This document shows, in pieces, positions 40,699 through 49,690 of a stretch of 64,000 bases of DNA. This stretch comes from Microbacterium proteolyticum (GTDB lineage: Bacteria; Actinomycetota; Actinomycetes; Actinomycetales; Microbacteriaceae): positions 3,410,001 to 3,474,000 of the forward strand of contig NZ_CP121274.1 of assembly GCF_029639405.1 (NCBI RefSeq), given 5' to 3'. The notes beneath the pieces are model-generated. The model was not told the origin of the DNA. It saw nothing but the letters and a program-made list of their open reading frames with translations, and did not search any database. A program made the position numbers and the translations under genes. Each line of letters starts with the position of its first letter. Positions within the stretch are counted from its first letter, which is position 1.

Positions 40699-41460
40699 TC
40701 AGGGGGTGCTCGGCGGCGCGGCCGGGGCTCCGACCGCGATCGCCTCGGCGCGACGCTCGCGCGCCGATCGCGTCCGCGGAGAGGCGGCGCCCGCGGCCCG
40801 GATGCCGCGCGGGACGACGAGGTGCTGCAGGAGGGCGAACAGACCGTCGATCACGAGCGCGAGCACCGCGACGAGGATCGCGCCGCCGATCAGGATGTCG
40901 AACCGGCGGAGCGGAATTGCGGCGATGATGTACTGCCCGAGACCGCCCAGACCGATGTACGCCGCGATCGTCACCGTCGCGAGGACCTGGAGGGTGGCGG
41001 CGCGGATGCCGCCGACGAGGAGAGGCAAGCCGAGCGGCACCTCGATCCGCCAGAGGATCTGCGCCTCGGTCATGCCCATCGAACGTCCGGCGTCGATCAC
41101 GCGGCGGTCGATCGCCTCGAAGCCGGTGTAGGCCCCGGCGAGGAGCGACGGGATGGCGAGGACGACGAAGGAGATCACCGCGGCCTCGGGCTTGTGCAGC
41201 ACGCCGAGAAGCAGGGTCAGCAGGATGAGGAGCCCGAAGGACGGGATCGCGCGCGCCGCGCCCGCGATCGCGACCGCGGTCTCGCGCCCCCGGCCCGTGT
41301 GACCGATGTACCACCCGAGCGGGATGGCGATGGCACCGGCGACGACGATCGAGACGAGCGTGTAGAGCAGCTGCACGCCGATCGCGGCGGGGATGGAGTC
41401 GAAACCGGTCCCGGGGTTGCCGGAGAAGATCCAGGCGATCGCTTCGCCGATGAGGTTCAT
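40699..41460 (-). CDS. Osmoprotectant ABC transporter permease (second)
   Basis: A 253-residue inner-membrane permease with six helices and the binding-protein-dependent transport fold; the EAA-type cytoplasmic loop is AIDRRVIDAGRSMGMTEAQI, which docks on the ATPase. Words typical of OpuBB/OpuBD proteins are ARAIPSFGLLILLTLLLGV, ATVTIAAYIGLGGLGQYI and RFDILIGGAILVAVLAL. A 25-residue Ala/Arg/Pro-rich C-terminal tail is unconserved. ATG 41460 overlaps the stop of the first permease (ATGA). It should form a heterodimer with that permease. Confidence 0.9.
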   Translation of the reverse strand: MNLIGEAIAWIFSGNPGTGFDSIPAAIGVQLLYTLVSIVVAGAIAIPLGWYIGHTGRGRETAVAIAGAARAIPSFGLLILLTLLLGVLHKPEAAVISFVVLAIPSLLAGAYTGFEAIDRRVIDAGRSMGMTEAQILWRIEVPLGLPLLVGGIRAATLQVLATVTIAAYIGLGGLGQYIIAAIPLRRFDILIGGAILVAVLALVIDGLFALLQHLVVPRGIRAAGAASPRTRSARERRAEAIAVGAPAAPPSTP

Positions 41461-42137
41461 GCCTTCACCAACGTCCGGTTCGCCTGGCGTGAGACGGTCT
41501 TCGTGCCGCGGGTCCAGGGCATGAGCAGGCGACCCGCGATGATCAGGAGCAGGTCGATCACCAGGGCGATCACGACCACCGCGAGCACACCCGTGAAGAC
41601 CTCGGGGATGATCCGTCGCTGCAGACCGTTGGTGAACAGGTACCCGATGTTCTGGATGCCGACGAGGATGCCGACCGTCGCCAGGGCGATCGTACTCGCC
41701 GACGCGACGCGGAGGCCCGCCAGGATCACGGGCCCGGCGAGGGGGAACTCCACCGCCCAGAAGCGGCGGAACGAGCCGTACCCCAGGGCGGTCGACGCCT
41801 GCCGGACGCCGGCGTCGACCGAGTCAAGGCCGTCGGCGACGGCGCGCACCAGGATGGCGACGGCGTAGATCGCGAGCGCCACGATGAGGTTGGTCTCACT
41901 GACGATCGAGTACCACCCGGTGATCACGGGCATGAGGATCAGGAGGGCGAGCGAGGGGATCGTGTACAGGAGTCCGGTGATGGTGATGACGCTGCTGCGC
42001 ACGAGCCGGTAGCGCCACGCGACCCACCCGAGCGGCACGCTCAGGACGAACCCCACCACGAGCGCGATCAGGCTCTGGCGGAGGTGTGCCACCGTCAGCT
42101 CCCCGATCAGACCGAGGTTGTTGAGGACCCAGGTCAC
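41457..42137 (-). CDS. Osmoprotectant ABC transporter permease (first)
   Basis: A 226-residue permease with about six helices: LRQSLIALVVGFVLSVPLGW, VITITGLLYTIPSLALLILM, LIVALAIYAVAILVRAVADG and further C-terminal spans. The EAA loop is SVDAGVRQASTALGYGSFRR, and YTIPSLALL and NIGYLFTNGLQR are typical of choline/betaine permeases. GTG 42137 overlaps the ATPase stop as GTGA, and its own stop overlaps the next permease (ATGA), so ATPase and both permeases are tightly coupled. Confidence 0.9.
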   Translation of the reverse strand: MTWVLNNLGLIGELTVAHLRQSLIALVVGFVLSVPLGWVAWRYRLVRSSVITITGLLYTIPSLALLILMPVITGWYSIVSETNLIVALAIYAVAILVRAVADGLDSVDAGVRQASTALGYGSFRRFWAVEFPLAGPVILAGLRVASASTIALATVGILVGIQNIGYLFTNGLQRRIIPEVFTGVLAVVVIALVIDLLLIIAGRLLMPWTRGTKTVSRQANRTLVKA

Positions 42138-42958
42138 GCGCGCGGCTCCTCCACGAGAGCACCCTGCGTGCGTCCCTCGGCATCCACGACGACCGTGCCG
42201 TGCTCGGTCGTCTTCAGTCGCAGGGCGCGCTTGCCCTTGACCGCGCCGATGAAGCTCGCGACGAAGTCGCTCGCGGGGTTCTCGATGATCTCGCTCGGCG
42301 CGCCCACCTGGGCCACGTGCGCACCCTTCTCGAGCAGGACCACCTGGTCGCCGAGCAGGAAGGCCTCGTCGATGTCGTGCGTGACGAACACGATCGTCTT
42401 GCCGATGTCGCTCTGCAGCCGGATGAGCTCCTGCTGGAGTTCGTCGCGCACGATGGGGTCGACCGCACCGAACGGCTCGTCCATGAGCAGGATGTTCGGG
42501 TCGGCGGCGAGGCCGCGGGCGACGCCCACGCGCTGCTGCTGACCGCCGGACAGCTGACTCGGGTAGCGGTCGGCCATCGCGGTGTCGAGTCCGACGGTCT
42601 CCATGAGCTCGAGGGCGCGCGTGCGGGCCTTCTTCCGGTTCTCGCCCTGGAGCACGGGCACCGTGGCGATGTTGTCGGCCACCGTGAAGTGCGGGAGGAG
42701 GCCGGAGTTCTGCATGACGTAGCCGATGCTGCGCCGGAGCTGCACCGGCGGCCGCGACGCGATGTCGTCGCCGTCGATCGTGATCGTGCCCGCAGAGGGC
42801 TCCACCATCCGGTTGATCATGCGGAGCAGCGTCGTCTTCCCGCACCCCGACGACCCGACGAAGACGGTCGTCTTGCGGGACGGGATGACGAGACTGAAGT
42901 CGTCGACGGCGCGGGTGCCGTCGGGGAAGACCTTCGAAACGCTCGAGAACTCGATCAT
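42134..42958 (-). CDS. Osmoprotectant ABC transporter ATP-binding protein
   Basis: A 274-residue ATPase of the OpuBA/ProV type. Walker A FVGSSGCGKTTLLRMINRM, Q-loop YVMQNSGLLPHFTVADNIA, signature LSGGQQQRVGVARGLA, Walker B ILLMDEPFGAVDP and switch VFVTHDIDEA are all present. The last 40 residues after ENPASDFVASFIGA are a short C-terminal extension rather than the full tandem CBS domains of ProV/OpuAA. ATG 42958 lies 13 bp after the DUF427 stop. It energises the two permeases downstream. Confidence 0.92.
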   Translation of the reverse strand: MIEFSSVSKVFPDGTRAVDDFSLVIPSRKTTVFVGSSGCGKTTLLRMINRMVEPSAGTITIDGDDIASRPPVQLRRSIGYVMQNSGLLPHFTVADNIATVPVLQGENRKKARTRALELMETVGLDTAMADRYPSQLSGGQQQRVGVARGLAADPNILLMDEPFGAVDPIVRDELQQELIRLQSDIGKTIVFVTHDIDEAFLLGDQVVLLEKGAHVAQVGAPSEIIENPASDFVASFIGAVKGKRALRLKTTEHGTVVVDAEGRTQGALVEEPRA

Positions 42959-42971
42959 GCGCGTGCCCGAC

Positions 42972-43274
42972 TCAGTCGGAGACCACGACCTTCCGGTCGA
43001 AGGCGACGTAGCCCGCGAAGTCGGTGCCGACCCGGTCGACCGCGCCCGGACGCAGGTCGGGGTAGGACCACGCGCCGTCGCGGAGCTCGGCACCGTCGAG
43101 GGCGACGTTCCAGTACTGGGCCGCACCCTTCCACGGGCAGGTGTAGGGGGTGGGGCTCTGCGACAGCGCACCCTCGCGGACCGCGCTCGGCGGGAAGTAC
43201 CAGTTGCCCTCGATCGAGACGAGATCGTCGCGGTCGGCTTCGGCGATGACCACGCCGTCGAGTTCTGCCTTCAT
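42972..43274 (-). CDS. DUF427 domain protein
   Basis: A 100-residue protein of the DUF427 family: MKAELDGVVIAEADRDDL at the N-terminus, NWYFPPSAVRE, then the conserved TPYTCPWKGAAQYWNV core and VAFDRKVVVSD at the C-terminus. Family members are small beta-rich cytoplasmic proteins of unknown biochemical role. ATG 43274 has a GGGGA tract upstream; an in-frame ATG at 43331 lacks conservation. It lies 13 bp upstream of the osmoprotectant ATPase gene and may be the first gene of that operon, though a functional link is not established. Confidence 0.9.
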   Translation of the reverse strand: MKAELDGVVIAEADRDDLVSIEGNWYFPPSAVREGALSQSPTPYTCPWKGAAQYWNVALDGAELRDGAWSYPDLRPGAVDRVGTDFAGYVAFDRKVVVSD

Positions 43275-43411
43275 GGGAGTTCCCCTTTTCGTGGCCGCTC
43301 GCGGGCACAGCACCCGCCGGTGCGGGAGCACCTCGACCGAGGCTACTGAGGGCCACCGACACGAAACGCAAGATTGCCCCGTGTGACGACCTGGGCTATG
43401 GTGCGGCGCGG

Positions 43412-44344
43412 TCAGACCACGCGCGCGCCGGAGACAGGCCCGTGAACGTGGAGGGCGTGGAACCCGGCCGCGCTCAGGGTGACCTGCAGGTCGATCGCCG
43501 CGGTCTCATCCGCGGCCAGGAACGCCAGGGTCGGACCCGAGCCCGACACCAGCCCTGCGAGCGCTCCGGAGCGCTCTCCCCGCTCCAGGACGCGCGCCAG
43601 ATCGGGCCGCAGGTGCAGCGCCGGAGCCTGGAGGTCGTTGCGCACGGTGGCGGCGAGCATCCGGGCATCGCCCTGGCGGATCGCGTGCAGCACGTCGGGA
43701 TCGACCGCCGGGACGCGGGGCGCCGGTCCGATGTCGACCGCGTGCCGCTCGCGATGGGCGTCGAGCTCGCCGTACACCACGGGCGTGGACAGCCCGTGGT
43801 CGTTGGGGACGAGCACCCAATCGAAGCGTCCGGACGCCAGCGCGGGGCTCAGTTCGTCACCCCGGCCGGTTCCGACGGCGGTGCCGCCGAGCAGCGCGAA
43901 CGGCACGTCGGCGCCCAGCTGCGCCGCCAGACGCGCAAGGTCGGCGGTCGGCATCCCGATGCCCCACAGCGCGTCGCACGCGACGAGTGCCGCCGCGGCG
44001 TCCGCGGACCCGCCGCCCATGCCTCCGGCGACCGGGACCGCTTTTCGCACCGACAGGTGGACGCCCGCCTCGATCCCGCTGACACGGGCCAGGAGCCGAG
44101 CGGCGCGCACCGCGAGGTTGCGCTCGTCGGTGGGCACGCCCTCGACGTCGACCGCGGACGTGCCGGCGATCTCGATCGTGACGTCGTCGGACGCGGTGGC
44201 GGTGATCTCCTCGTAGAGCGAGACCGCCTGATAGGCGGTGGCGACCTCGTGGTACCCGTCGTCGGCGACGTCGCCGACCTCGAGGAAGACGTTGATCTTC
44301 CCGGGCGCGCGCACGCGCACCGGAGCCGGGGTGTGAGCGCTCAT
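43412..44344 (-). CDS. ispE: 4-diphosphocytidyl-2-C-methyl-D-erythritol kinase
   Basis: A 310-residue GHMP kinase of the non-mevalonate isoprenoid pathway. Motifs: N-terminal [20 protein letters not shown], phosphate loop [20 protein letters not shown] (about residues 100-119), and C-terminal [17 protein letters not shown] 44344 (MSAHTPAPV) is chosen as nearest to the domain; ATG 44374 is an alternative. Neither has a clear ribosome site. In many actinobacteria ispE directly follows rsmA; here a Stealth gene and a metallophosphoesterase gene separate them. Confidence 0.95.
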   Translation of the reverse strand: MSAHTPAPVRVRAPGKINVFLEVGDVADDGYHEVATAYQAVSLYEEITATASDDVTIEIAGTSAVDVEGVPTDERNLAVRAARLLARVSGIEAGVHLSVRKAVPVAGGMGGGSADAAAALVACDALWGIGMPTADLARLAAQLGADVPFALLGGTAVGTGRGDELSPALASGRFDWVLVPNDHGLSTPVVYGELDAHRERHAVDIGPAPRVPAVDPDVLHAIRQGDARMLAATVRNDLQAPALHLRPDLARVLERGERSGALAGLVSGSGPTLAFLAADETAAIDLQVTLSAAGFHALHVHGPVSGARVV

Positions 44345-44587
44345 CGCCGACCCCGCACGGCCGTGAGTCCGCATGCTCCGCCGTGTGCGAAACTGGAACG
44401 TCGGACCGACATCCCCCGACCCGCTGACGACGGGTCGACGGCGGCCGGTCCGGAACGGGCGATCTCACTCACTCTTCGACAGTAGCGCCCCCCTCACCGC
44501 CCTTCGGCGCCGTCGCCGAAACGCGGACGTAACGCCGGCTCCCTACGGTGTACGAACCCGTCCCCACATCCCCCGAGGAGGCACAGT

Positions 44588-46171
44588 ATGCGATCGATGG
44601 TCCCCCTTTCTGTCGAGACCGACCCGTGGCGCGCCCTCCTGTCGAGGGATGACATCCGCATGGTCGACGGCATCCTGCACGTCGTCGACGACACCCGCAC
44701 CCCCGCCGACGCCGAACGCGACGACCTGCTCACGGTCGCTGCGGCGATCGAGGCGGCGGGCGTCGCGGTCATGCTGGTCCGGGATGCCAATCGCCGCCCC
44801 AAGATCGTGGTCGACACCGCGCACGCCGAGGTCGCCCTGGCCGCTCTTCGCGATCCGGACCTCGGCCCCGTCTACCTGAAGGCCCGCGGCGAAGACCCGG
44901 TGCCCGCGCACAGCGTGGTCCCGAGCCGCAACGCCGTGGAGGCGTACGCGGTCTTCCGCCCGCGCACCTCGATCGAGGGCTCGTACCGCTACGGTGCCGC
45001 GCTCGCGCCGCGTCTGGAACTGTGGCGGTTCGGTGCCGAGACCATCGAGGCGCCGCGCCCGAGCGCGCTGACGCGCCGGAAGTTCGCGACCGCAGACCTG
45101 GACGTCGTCGAGGTCGAGCGCTACGGGCGCCGCTGGCGCACCGTCGCCGGCATGTTCGATCCGCACCCCAACGAGTTCACCGAAGACGTCGACATGGTCT
45201 TCTCCTGGGTGGACGGCTCCTCCAGCGAGTTCCAGCGCCAGCGCGCGGCCCGCATGAAGGGGTACGTCGTCGGCGACGGCGACGACAACGCCGCGCGCTA
45301 CCGCCAGGTCGACGAGCTGCGCTACGCCCTGCGCAGCGTCCACATGTACGCGCCGTGGGTGCGTCGCATCTTCATCGCGACCGACTCGCCGACGCCCGAG
45401 TGGCTCGCCGATCACCCCAAGGTCACCGTCGTGCGCAGCGAGGAGTTCTTCGGCGACCCCTCGGTGCTGCCCACGCACAACTCGCACGCCGTCGAGGCGC
45501 AACTGCACCGCATCCCCGGTCTCGCCGAGCACTTCCTCTACAGCAACGACGATATGTTCTTCGGCCGCCCGGTCACCCCCGAGCTGTTCTTCAGCGGGGC
45601 GGGGATCAGCCGCTTCGTCGAGAGCGGCATCCGGATCGGCAGCGGCGCCCCGCACCTCGGCCGGTCGGGTCACGACAACGGGCTGCGCGTGAACCGCGCT
45701 CTGCTCGAGGAGCGGTTCGGGCGCGTCATCACCCTCGACCTCGAACACTGCGCGACGCCGCTGCGGCGCTCCGTGGCGTACGAACTCGAACGCGAGTTCG
45801 CCGATGACTACGCCCGCACGGCGGCGAGCCGTTTCCGCTCGGCGACCGACATCTCCGTCACCAACAGTCTCTACCACTACTACGCGCTGGCCACCGGCCG
45901 GGCCGTCATCACGACCGAACCGCGTACCCGGTACGTCCAGACGACGCAGCTGGACTCGCTCCGCCGGATGGAACGCCTCGTCACCGGACGCGACACCGAC
46001 ATGTTCTGCCTCAACGACGGCAGCGTGCCCGAGATCCCCGAGGAGGTCCGGGTGCCCGCGCTCCGCGCGTGCCTCGAGCGCTACTTCCCCGTGGCGGCGC
46101 CGTGGGAGAAGTCCGAGGCGATCAGCGCAGGATCGGCAGGGGCGTCGTCGGCGGCGACACCCGGCCGCTGA
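44588..46171 (+). CDS. Stealth-family sugar-phosphate transferase
   Basis: A 527-residue protein with Stealth conserved regions: CR1 [20 protein letters not shown] (about residue 200), CR2 with [50 protein letters not shown] and [16 protein letters not shown]3/CR4 with [15 protein letters not shown] and the terminal CLNDGS region. Stealth enzymes transfer hexose-1-phosphate to build phosphodiester-linked capsular polymers. The N-terminal 190 residues are less conserved. GAGGAGG precedes ATG 44588. It stands alone, without polymer-export or sugar-nucleotide genes nearby, and its last 50 bp overlap the convergent metallophosphoesterase gene. Confidence 0.92.
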   Translation: MRSMVPLSVETDPWRALLSRDDIRMVDGILHVVDDTRTPADAERDDLLTVAAAIEAAGVAVMLVRDANRRPKIVVDTAHAEVALAALRDPDLGPVYLKARGEDPVPAHSVVPSRNAVEAYAVFRPRTSIEGSYRYGAALAPRLELWRFGAETIEAPRPSALTRRKFATADLDVVEVERYGRRWRTVAGMFDPHPNEFTEDVDMVFSWVDGSSSEFQRQRAARMKGYVVGDGDDNAARYRQVDELRYALRSVHMYAPWVRRIFIATDSPTPEWLADHPKVTVVRSEEFFGDPSVLPTHNSHAVEAQLHRIPGLAEHFLYSNDDMFFGRPVTPELFFSGAGISRFVESGIRIGSGAPHLGRSGHDNGLRVNRALLEERFGRVITLDLEHCATPLRRSVAYELEREFADDYARTAASRFRSATDISVTNSLYHYYALATGRAVITTEPRTRYVQTTQLDSLRRMERLVTGRDTDMFCLNDGSVPEIPEEVRVPALRACLERYFPVAAPWEKSEAISAGSAGASSAATPGR

Positions 46172-47057
46172 GCTCGCCCGCGGTCGGCACGGCGATTCCG
46201 GCCGACCGCAGCCGTTCCTGCGACTCGGCGGCGTCGACGTACTGCAGGACCTCGGCTGTGCCGACCGGCACGACCGAGTGCACGATCGTCTCGTCGTACA
46301 CGTGGACGAGGTTGAATCCCTGCGCGCCGTCCTGGGGGCGCGTGCCGCCGACCGGCACCATCAGGTCCTGCGTGTAGCAGGTGGCCGAGGCCACCGACAC
46401 GGGGATGCCGGCGAAGGTGGCGAACGTCGAGTAATGCAGGTGGCCGGCGAGGATGGTCCGGACGTCACTCCCCCGCAGCACGTCGGCCAGCGAGCGCTGA
46501 TCGCGCAACTCGACGGTCGCGGCGAGGTCGAGGACGCTCGGCACCGGCGGGTGGTGCATGGCGAGGATCGTGCCCAGAGGTGCGGGGACCGACAGCACGT
46601 CGGCGAGCCACGCGCGCTGCGCCGCGGTGACCTCGCCGTGGTGCTGCCCGGGCACCGAGGTGTCGAGCGTGATGATGCGGAGGCCGTTGAGCTCGTCGAC
46701 GCGGTCGACCGGGGCCTCGGGATCGGCGGAGTCGCCCGGGAGCAGGTGGGAGCGGAACGTCGCGCGGTCGTCGTGGTTGCCCATCACCCAGATGACCGGG
46801 GCGCCGATCCGGGCGGCGGCCGGTTCGACGATCGCCCGCACCCGTGCGTAGGCGTCACCCTCGCCGAAGTCGGCGAGGTCGCCGGTGAAGACGAGACCGT
46901 CGGGCCGGATGCCGGATGCCTCGATCGCGGCGATCGCCTGGGCGAGGTGCGCCTCGGAGTCGACGCGGTCGTACAGCGGGGCACCGCCGGCACGCAGGTG
47001 GGTGTCGCTCAGGTGCAACAGCACACGTTCGGCGCGCGGATATTCGGCGTAGCGCAT
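46122..47057 (-). CDS. Calcineurin-like metallophosphoesterase (CpdA-like)
   Basis: A 311-residue binuclear metallophosphoesterase. Metal-ligand motifs in order: [13 protein letters not shown] (D-x-H, near residue 18), [31 protein letters not shown] and [10 protein letters not shown]. The set matches class III cyclic-nucleotide phosphodiesterase-like enzymes, but substrate specificity is not readable and other phosphodiesters are possible. GGGAACGAG precedes ATG 47057. The 3' end overlaps the convergent Stealth gene by 50 bp; an enzyme cleaving phosphodiesters beside one that may form them is suggestive but unproven. Confidence 0.92.
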   Translation of the reverse strand: MRYAEYPRAERVLLHLSDTHLRAGGAPLYDRVDSEAHLAQAIAAIEASGIRPDGLVFTGDLADFGEGDAYARVRAIVEPAAARIGAPVIWVMGNHDDRATFRSHLLPGDSADPEAPVDRVDELNGLRIITLDTSVPGQHHGEVTAAQRAWLADVLSVPAPLGTILAMHHPPVPSVLDLAATVELRDQRSLADVLRGSDVRTILAGHLHYSTFATFAGIPVSVASATCYTQDLMVPVGGTRPQDGAQGFNLVHVYDETIVHSVVPVGTAEVLQYVDAAESQERLRSAGIAVPTAGELSGRVSPPTTPLPILR

Positions 47058-47116
47058 CTCGTTCCCTTCGGGTCGTCGGGTGCGACCTCTGCCCGGCGTG
47101 ATGCTCCCGGTTGGGC

Positions 47117-47147
47117 TGAAATGTTACCGGCATGTTTCAGGAACATG
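47117..47147. promoter_or_regulatory. Dyads upstream of the metallophosphoesterase gene
   Basis: CATGTT-TCAGG-AACATG (47131-47147) is a palindrome; TGAAA (47117-47121) and TTTCA (47135-47139) form a second, overlapping one. TAACAT on the minus strand (complement of 47121-47126) could be the -10 box of the metallophosphoesterase gene. Operator function is inferred from symmetry. Confidence 0.4.
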
Positions 47148-47183
47148 TGATGAACACGGCAAGAAGTTACGCCGTCGCGATCC

Positions 47184-47247
47184 GCGTGAGTCGCCAATAT
47201 TTGTCGCCTCCGCCCGCGGAGAAGCGACAAATCTTGGCGACTCACGC
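47184..47247. repeat. 64-nt near-perfect intergenic hairpin
   Basis: Left arm 47184-47207 and right arm 47224-47247 are 24-nt inverted repeats with one mismatch (arm begins GCGTGAGTCGCC). The 16-nt centre itself folds (CTCCG/CGGAG), giving a stem of nearly 30 bp with an AA bulge. It lies 25 bp beyond the rsmA stop and contains an AT-rich patch unlike typical local terminators. It has no T run. Confidence 0.8.
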
Positions 47248-47272
47248 GACGACATCGCGGAGCAGGGAGAGG

Positions 47273-48112
47273 TCAGCCGCGGGCGATCCGCACGAAGTCG
47301 TCGATCGACAGCTGCTCGCCGCGCAGCGTGGGGTCGATCCCCGCCGCCTCCAGAGCCTCCGACGCCGCGGCGGCCGACCCGCCGAGCACGGTCGACAGCG
47401 CCTGCCGCAGCATCTTGCGGCGCTGCTGGAACGCGGCATCCACGATCGCGAACGTGCGGCGCCGCAGCTCTTCGTCGCCGCGGGACTCGGCATCCCGTTC
47501 GAATCCGACCAGCACGCTGTCGACGTTCGGAACCGGCCAGAAGACCTGGCGGGAGACCGTTCCGGCCAGGCGCCACGGACCGTACCAGGCGGCCTTGACG
47601 CTGGGAGCGCCGTACACCTTCGACCCGGGCGGGGCGGCGAGCCGCTCCCCCACCTCGGCCTGCACCATCACGACCCCGCGCTGCAGGAACGGGAAGGTCT
47701 CAAGGAAGTGGAGCAGCACCGGCACGGAGACGTTGTAGGGCAGGTTGGCCACCAGCACCTCGGGCTCACCGGGCAGGTCACGCACCTGCAGGGCGTCGGC
47801 ATCGATCACGGTCAGGCGGTCGGCGGGAACGCCGTGGGCGGCGGTCGTCTCGGGCAACCGCGCGGCGAGGCGGTGGTCGATCTCCACCGCGACGACGGAC
47901 GCCCCCGTCTCGAGGATCGCCAACGTCAGCGATCCGAGGCCCGGCCCGATCTCGACCACACGATCGGATGCCTCCACCTTCGCCGCCTGCACGATCTTGC
48001 GGACGGTGTTGGCGTCGACGACGAAGTTCTGGCCCAGCTTCTTCGTCGGCGTGACGTCGAGGTCGGCGGCGAGCCGGCGGATCTCGGAGGCGCCGAGGAG
48101 CGAAACGGGCAT
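47273..48112 (-). CDS. rsmA: 16S rRNA dimethyladenosine transferase
   Basis: A 279-residue methyltransferase modifying two adjacent adenines at the 3' end of 16S rRNA (KsgA). Motifs: KKLGQNFVVDANTVRKIV, SAM-binding VVEIGPGLGSLTLAILE, acidic AVEIDHRLA, catalytic motif IV VANLPYNVSVPVL, and the C-terminal helical domain with QQRRKMLRQALST. ATG 48112 lies 6 nt after a TACAGT box (complement of 48119-48124), so the message is probably leaderless, though GGAA in the gap might also act as a weak ribosome site. It is divergent from the sugar porter gene, 67 bp away. Confidence 0.96.
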   Translation of the reverse strand: MPVSLLGASEIRRLAADLDVTPTKKLGQNFVVDANTVRKIVQAAKVEASDRVVEIGPGLGSLTLAILETGASVVAVEIDHRLAARLPETTAAHGVPADRLTVIDADALQVRDLPGEPEVLVANLPYNVSVPVLLHFLETFPFLQRGVVMVQAEVGERLAAPPGSKVYGAPSVKAAWYGPWRLAGTVSRQVFWPVPNVDSVLVGFERDAESRGDEELRRRTFAIVDAAFQQRRKMLRQALSTVLGGSAAAASEALEAAGIDPTLRGEQLSIDDFVRIARG

Positions 48113-48118
48113 TGTTCC

Positions 48119-48173
48119 ACTGTAACCAGGGCGGCCGCCAGTCACCGCCTCGGCGCCCGAGCGGCAGTAACGT
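48119..48173. promoter_or_regulatory. Divergent leaderless promoters of rsmA and the sugar porter
   Basis: On the minus strand TACAGT (complement of 48119-48124) precedes rsmA ATG 48112 by 6 nt. On the plus strand TAACGT (48168-48173) precedes the porter GTG 48180 by 6 nt. Both predict transcript starts at the first base of the start codon. Confidence 0.55.
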
Positions 48174-48179
48174 GGGTGG

Positions 48180-49634
48180 GTGAGCCAGACGCAGTCGATC
48201 CCCGCCAATGCCTTCACCCTCCGCGGCCCGTACGGGCGACGAGCGGTCGGGCTCTCGATCGCCGCCGCGGTGGGCGGCTTCCTGTTCGGCTTCGACTCCT
48301 CCGTCATCAACGGAGCGGTGGATGCCGTCCAGGGCAACTTCGAGCTCAGCCAGGTGCTGACCGGCTTCGTCGTCGCCGTCGCCCTGCTCGGCTGCGCGGT
48401 GGGTGCCGTCGTCGCCGGCGCGCTGTCCGACCGCTGGGGTCGCCTCAAGGTGATGCTGCTCGGCGCCGTCCTGTTCTTCGTCTCGTCGATCGGTGCGGCG
48501 CTCACGTTCAGCGTCCCCGACCTCATCCTGTGGCGCGTGATGAGCGGTCTCGGAATCGGTATCGCCTCGGTCGTCGCCCCCGCATACATCGCGGAGGTGG
48601 CCCCGCGCCAGATCCGCGGATCCCTCGCCTCGCTGCAGCAGCTCGCGATCACGCTCGGCATCTTCGGCGCTCTGCTCTCCGACGCCCTCCTCGCCACCTC
48701 CGCGGGCGGCGCCGCCAACGAGCTGTGGCTGGGCATGGAGGCGTGGCGCTGGATGTTCCTGGTGGGTGTCGTGCCCGCCGCCGTCTACGGCATCCTGTCG
48801 TTCACCGTCCCCGAGTCCCCGCGGTTCCTGCTCGCGAAGGGACGCAAGGAGGAGGCGCGCGCGATCTTCGCCCGCCTGGTCCCGCCGGCCGACCTCGACA
48901 AGACCATGAACGAGCTCACGAGCGCCATCGAGACCGACCGCAAAAACAAGAACGTCTCCCTGCGGGGCCCCGTGCTCGGACTCCAGGGCATCGTCTGGAC
49001 CGGCATCCTGCTGTCGATGTTCCAGCAGTTCGTCGGAATCAACGTGATCTTCTACTACTCCACGACGCTGTGGAAGGCGGTCGGATTCGACGAGAGCAAC
49101 TCGCTGCTGATCTCCGTCATCACGTCGGTGACCAACGTGGTCGTGACCTTCGTCGCGATCTTCCTCGTCGACCGCGTCGGCCGGAAGCCGATCCTGCTGA
49201 CCGGTTCCGTCCTGATGACGGTGTCGCTGGCCGCGATGGCGCTGGCGTTCACGTTCGCCCAGGGCAGCGGCGACGACGTGTCGCTCCCCGCTCCGTGGGG
49301 CGGGATCGCCCTGGTCGCGGCGAACCTGTTCGTGATCGGCTTCGGCGCCTCGTGGGGTCCGCTGGTGTGGGTGCTGCTCGGCGAGATCTTCCCGAGTCGC
49401 ATCCGCGGCAAGGCGCTCGGTGTCGCGGCCGGTGCGCAGTGGATCGCGAACTTCGCGATCACGGTGTCGTTCCCCGCGATGGCGAGCTGGTCGCTGCCGC
49501 TCACGTACGGCATGTACGCGCTGTTCGCCGCCCTGTCGCTCGTGTACGTCGCGCTGCGCATCCCGGAGACCAAGGGCATGGAGCTCGAGCAGACCGAGAC
49601 CCTGTTCGTCCGGAAGGACAAGAGCAAGGCCTGA
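48180..49634 (+). CDS. Sugar porter family MFS transporter (sugar:H+ symporter)
   Basis: A 484-residue, 12-helix sugar porter. Landmarks are GGFLFGFDSSVINGAV in helix 1, GALSDRWGRLKVML after helix 2, PESPRFLLAKGRKEEARAIF after helix 6, QQFVGINVIFYYSTTLWKAV in helix 7 (sugar-contacting QQ and N), FLVDRVGRKPILL, and PETKGMELEQTE after helix 12. It resembles XylE/AraE/GalP-type proton symporters; which sugar is unknown. GTG 48180 follows TAACGT by 6 nt, so it is probably leaderless. A strong terminator follows. No sugar kinase or isomerase genes are adjacent. Confidence 0.92.
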   Translation: MSQTQSIPANAFTLRGPYGRRAVGLSIAAAVGGFLFGFDSSVINGAVDAVQGNFELSQVLTGFVVAVALLGCAVGAVVAGALSDRWGRLKVMLLGAVLFFVSSIGAALTFSVPDLILWRVMSGLGIGIASVVAPAYIAEVAPRQIRGSLASLQQLAITLGIFGALLSDALLATSAGGAANELWLGMEAWRWMFLVGVVPAAVYGILSFTVPESPRFLLAKGRKEEARAIFARLVPPADLDKTMNELTSAIETDRKNKNVSLRGPVLGLQGIVWTGILLSMFQQFVGINVIFYYSTTLWKAVGFDESNSLLISVITSVTNVVVTFVAIFLVDRVGRKPILLTGSVLMTVSLAAMALAFTFAQGSGDDVSLPAPWGGIALVAANLFVIGFGASWGPLVWVLLGEIFPSRIRGKALGVAAGAQWIANFAITVSFPAMASWSLPLTYGMYALFAALSLVYVALRIPETKGMELEQTETLFVRKDKSKA

Positions 49635-49636
49635 CG

Positions 49637-49678
49637 ACGACGAAGGCCGGCGCCCCGAGGGGTGCCGGCCTTCGTCGT
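49637..49678. terminator. Strong bidirectional terminator hairpin
   Basis: Perfect 15-bp arms (49637-49651 and 49664-49678; left arm ACGACGAAGGCCGGC) plus an inner CCCC/GGGG stem. It lies 3 bp after the sugar porter stop and 13 bp before the convergent tatD stop, so it serves both. Confidence 0.85.
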
Positions 49679-49690
49679 GCTCGACGCGGG

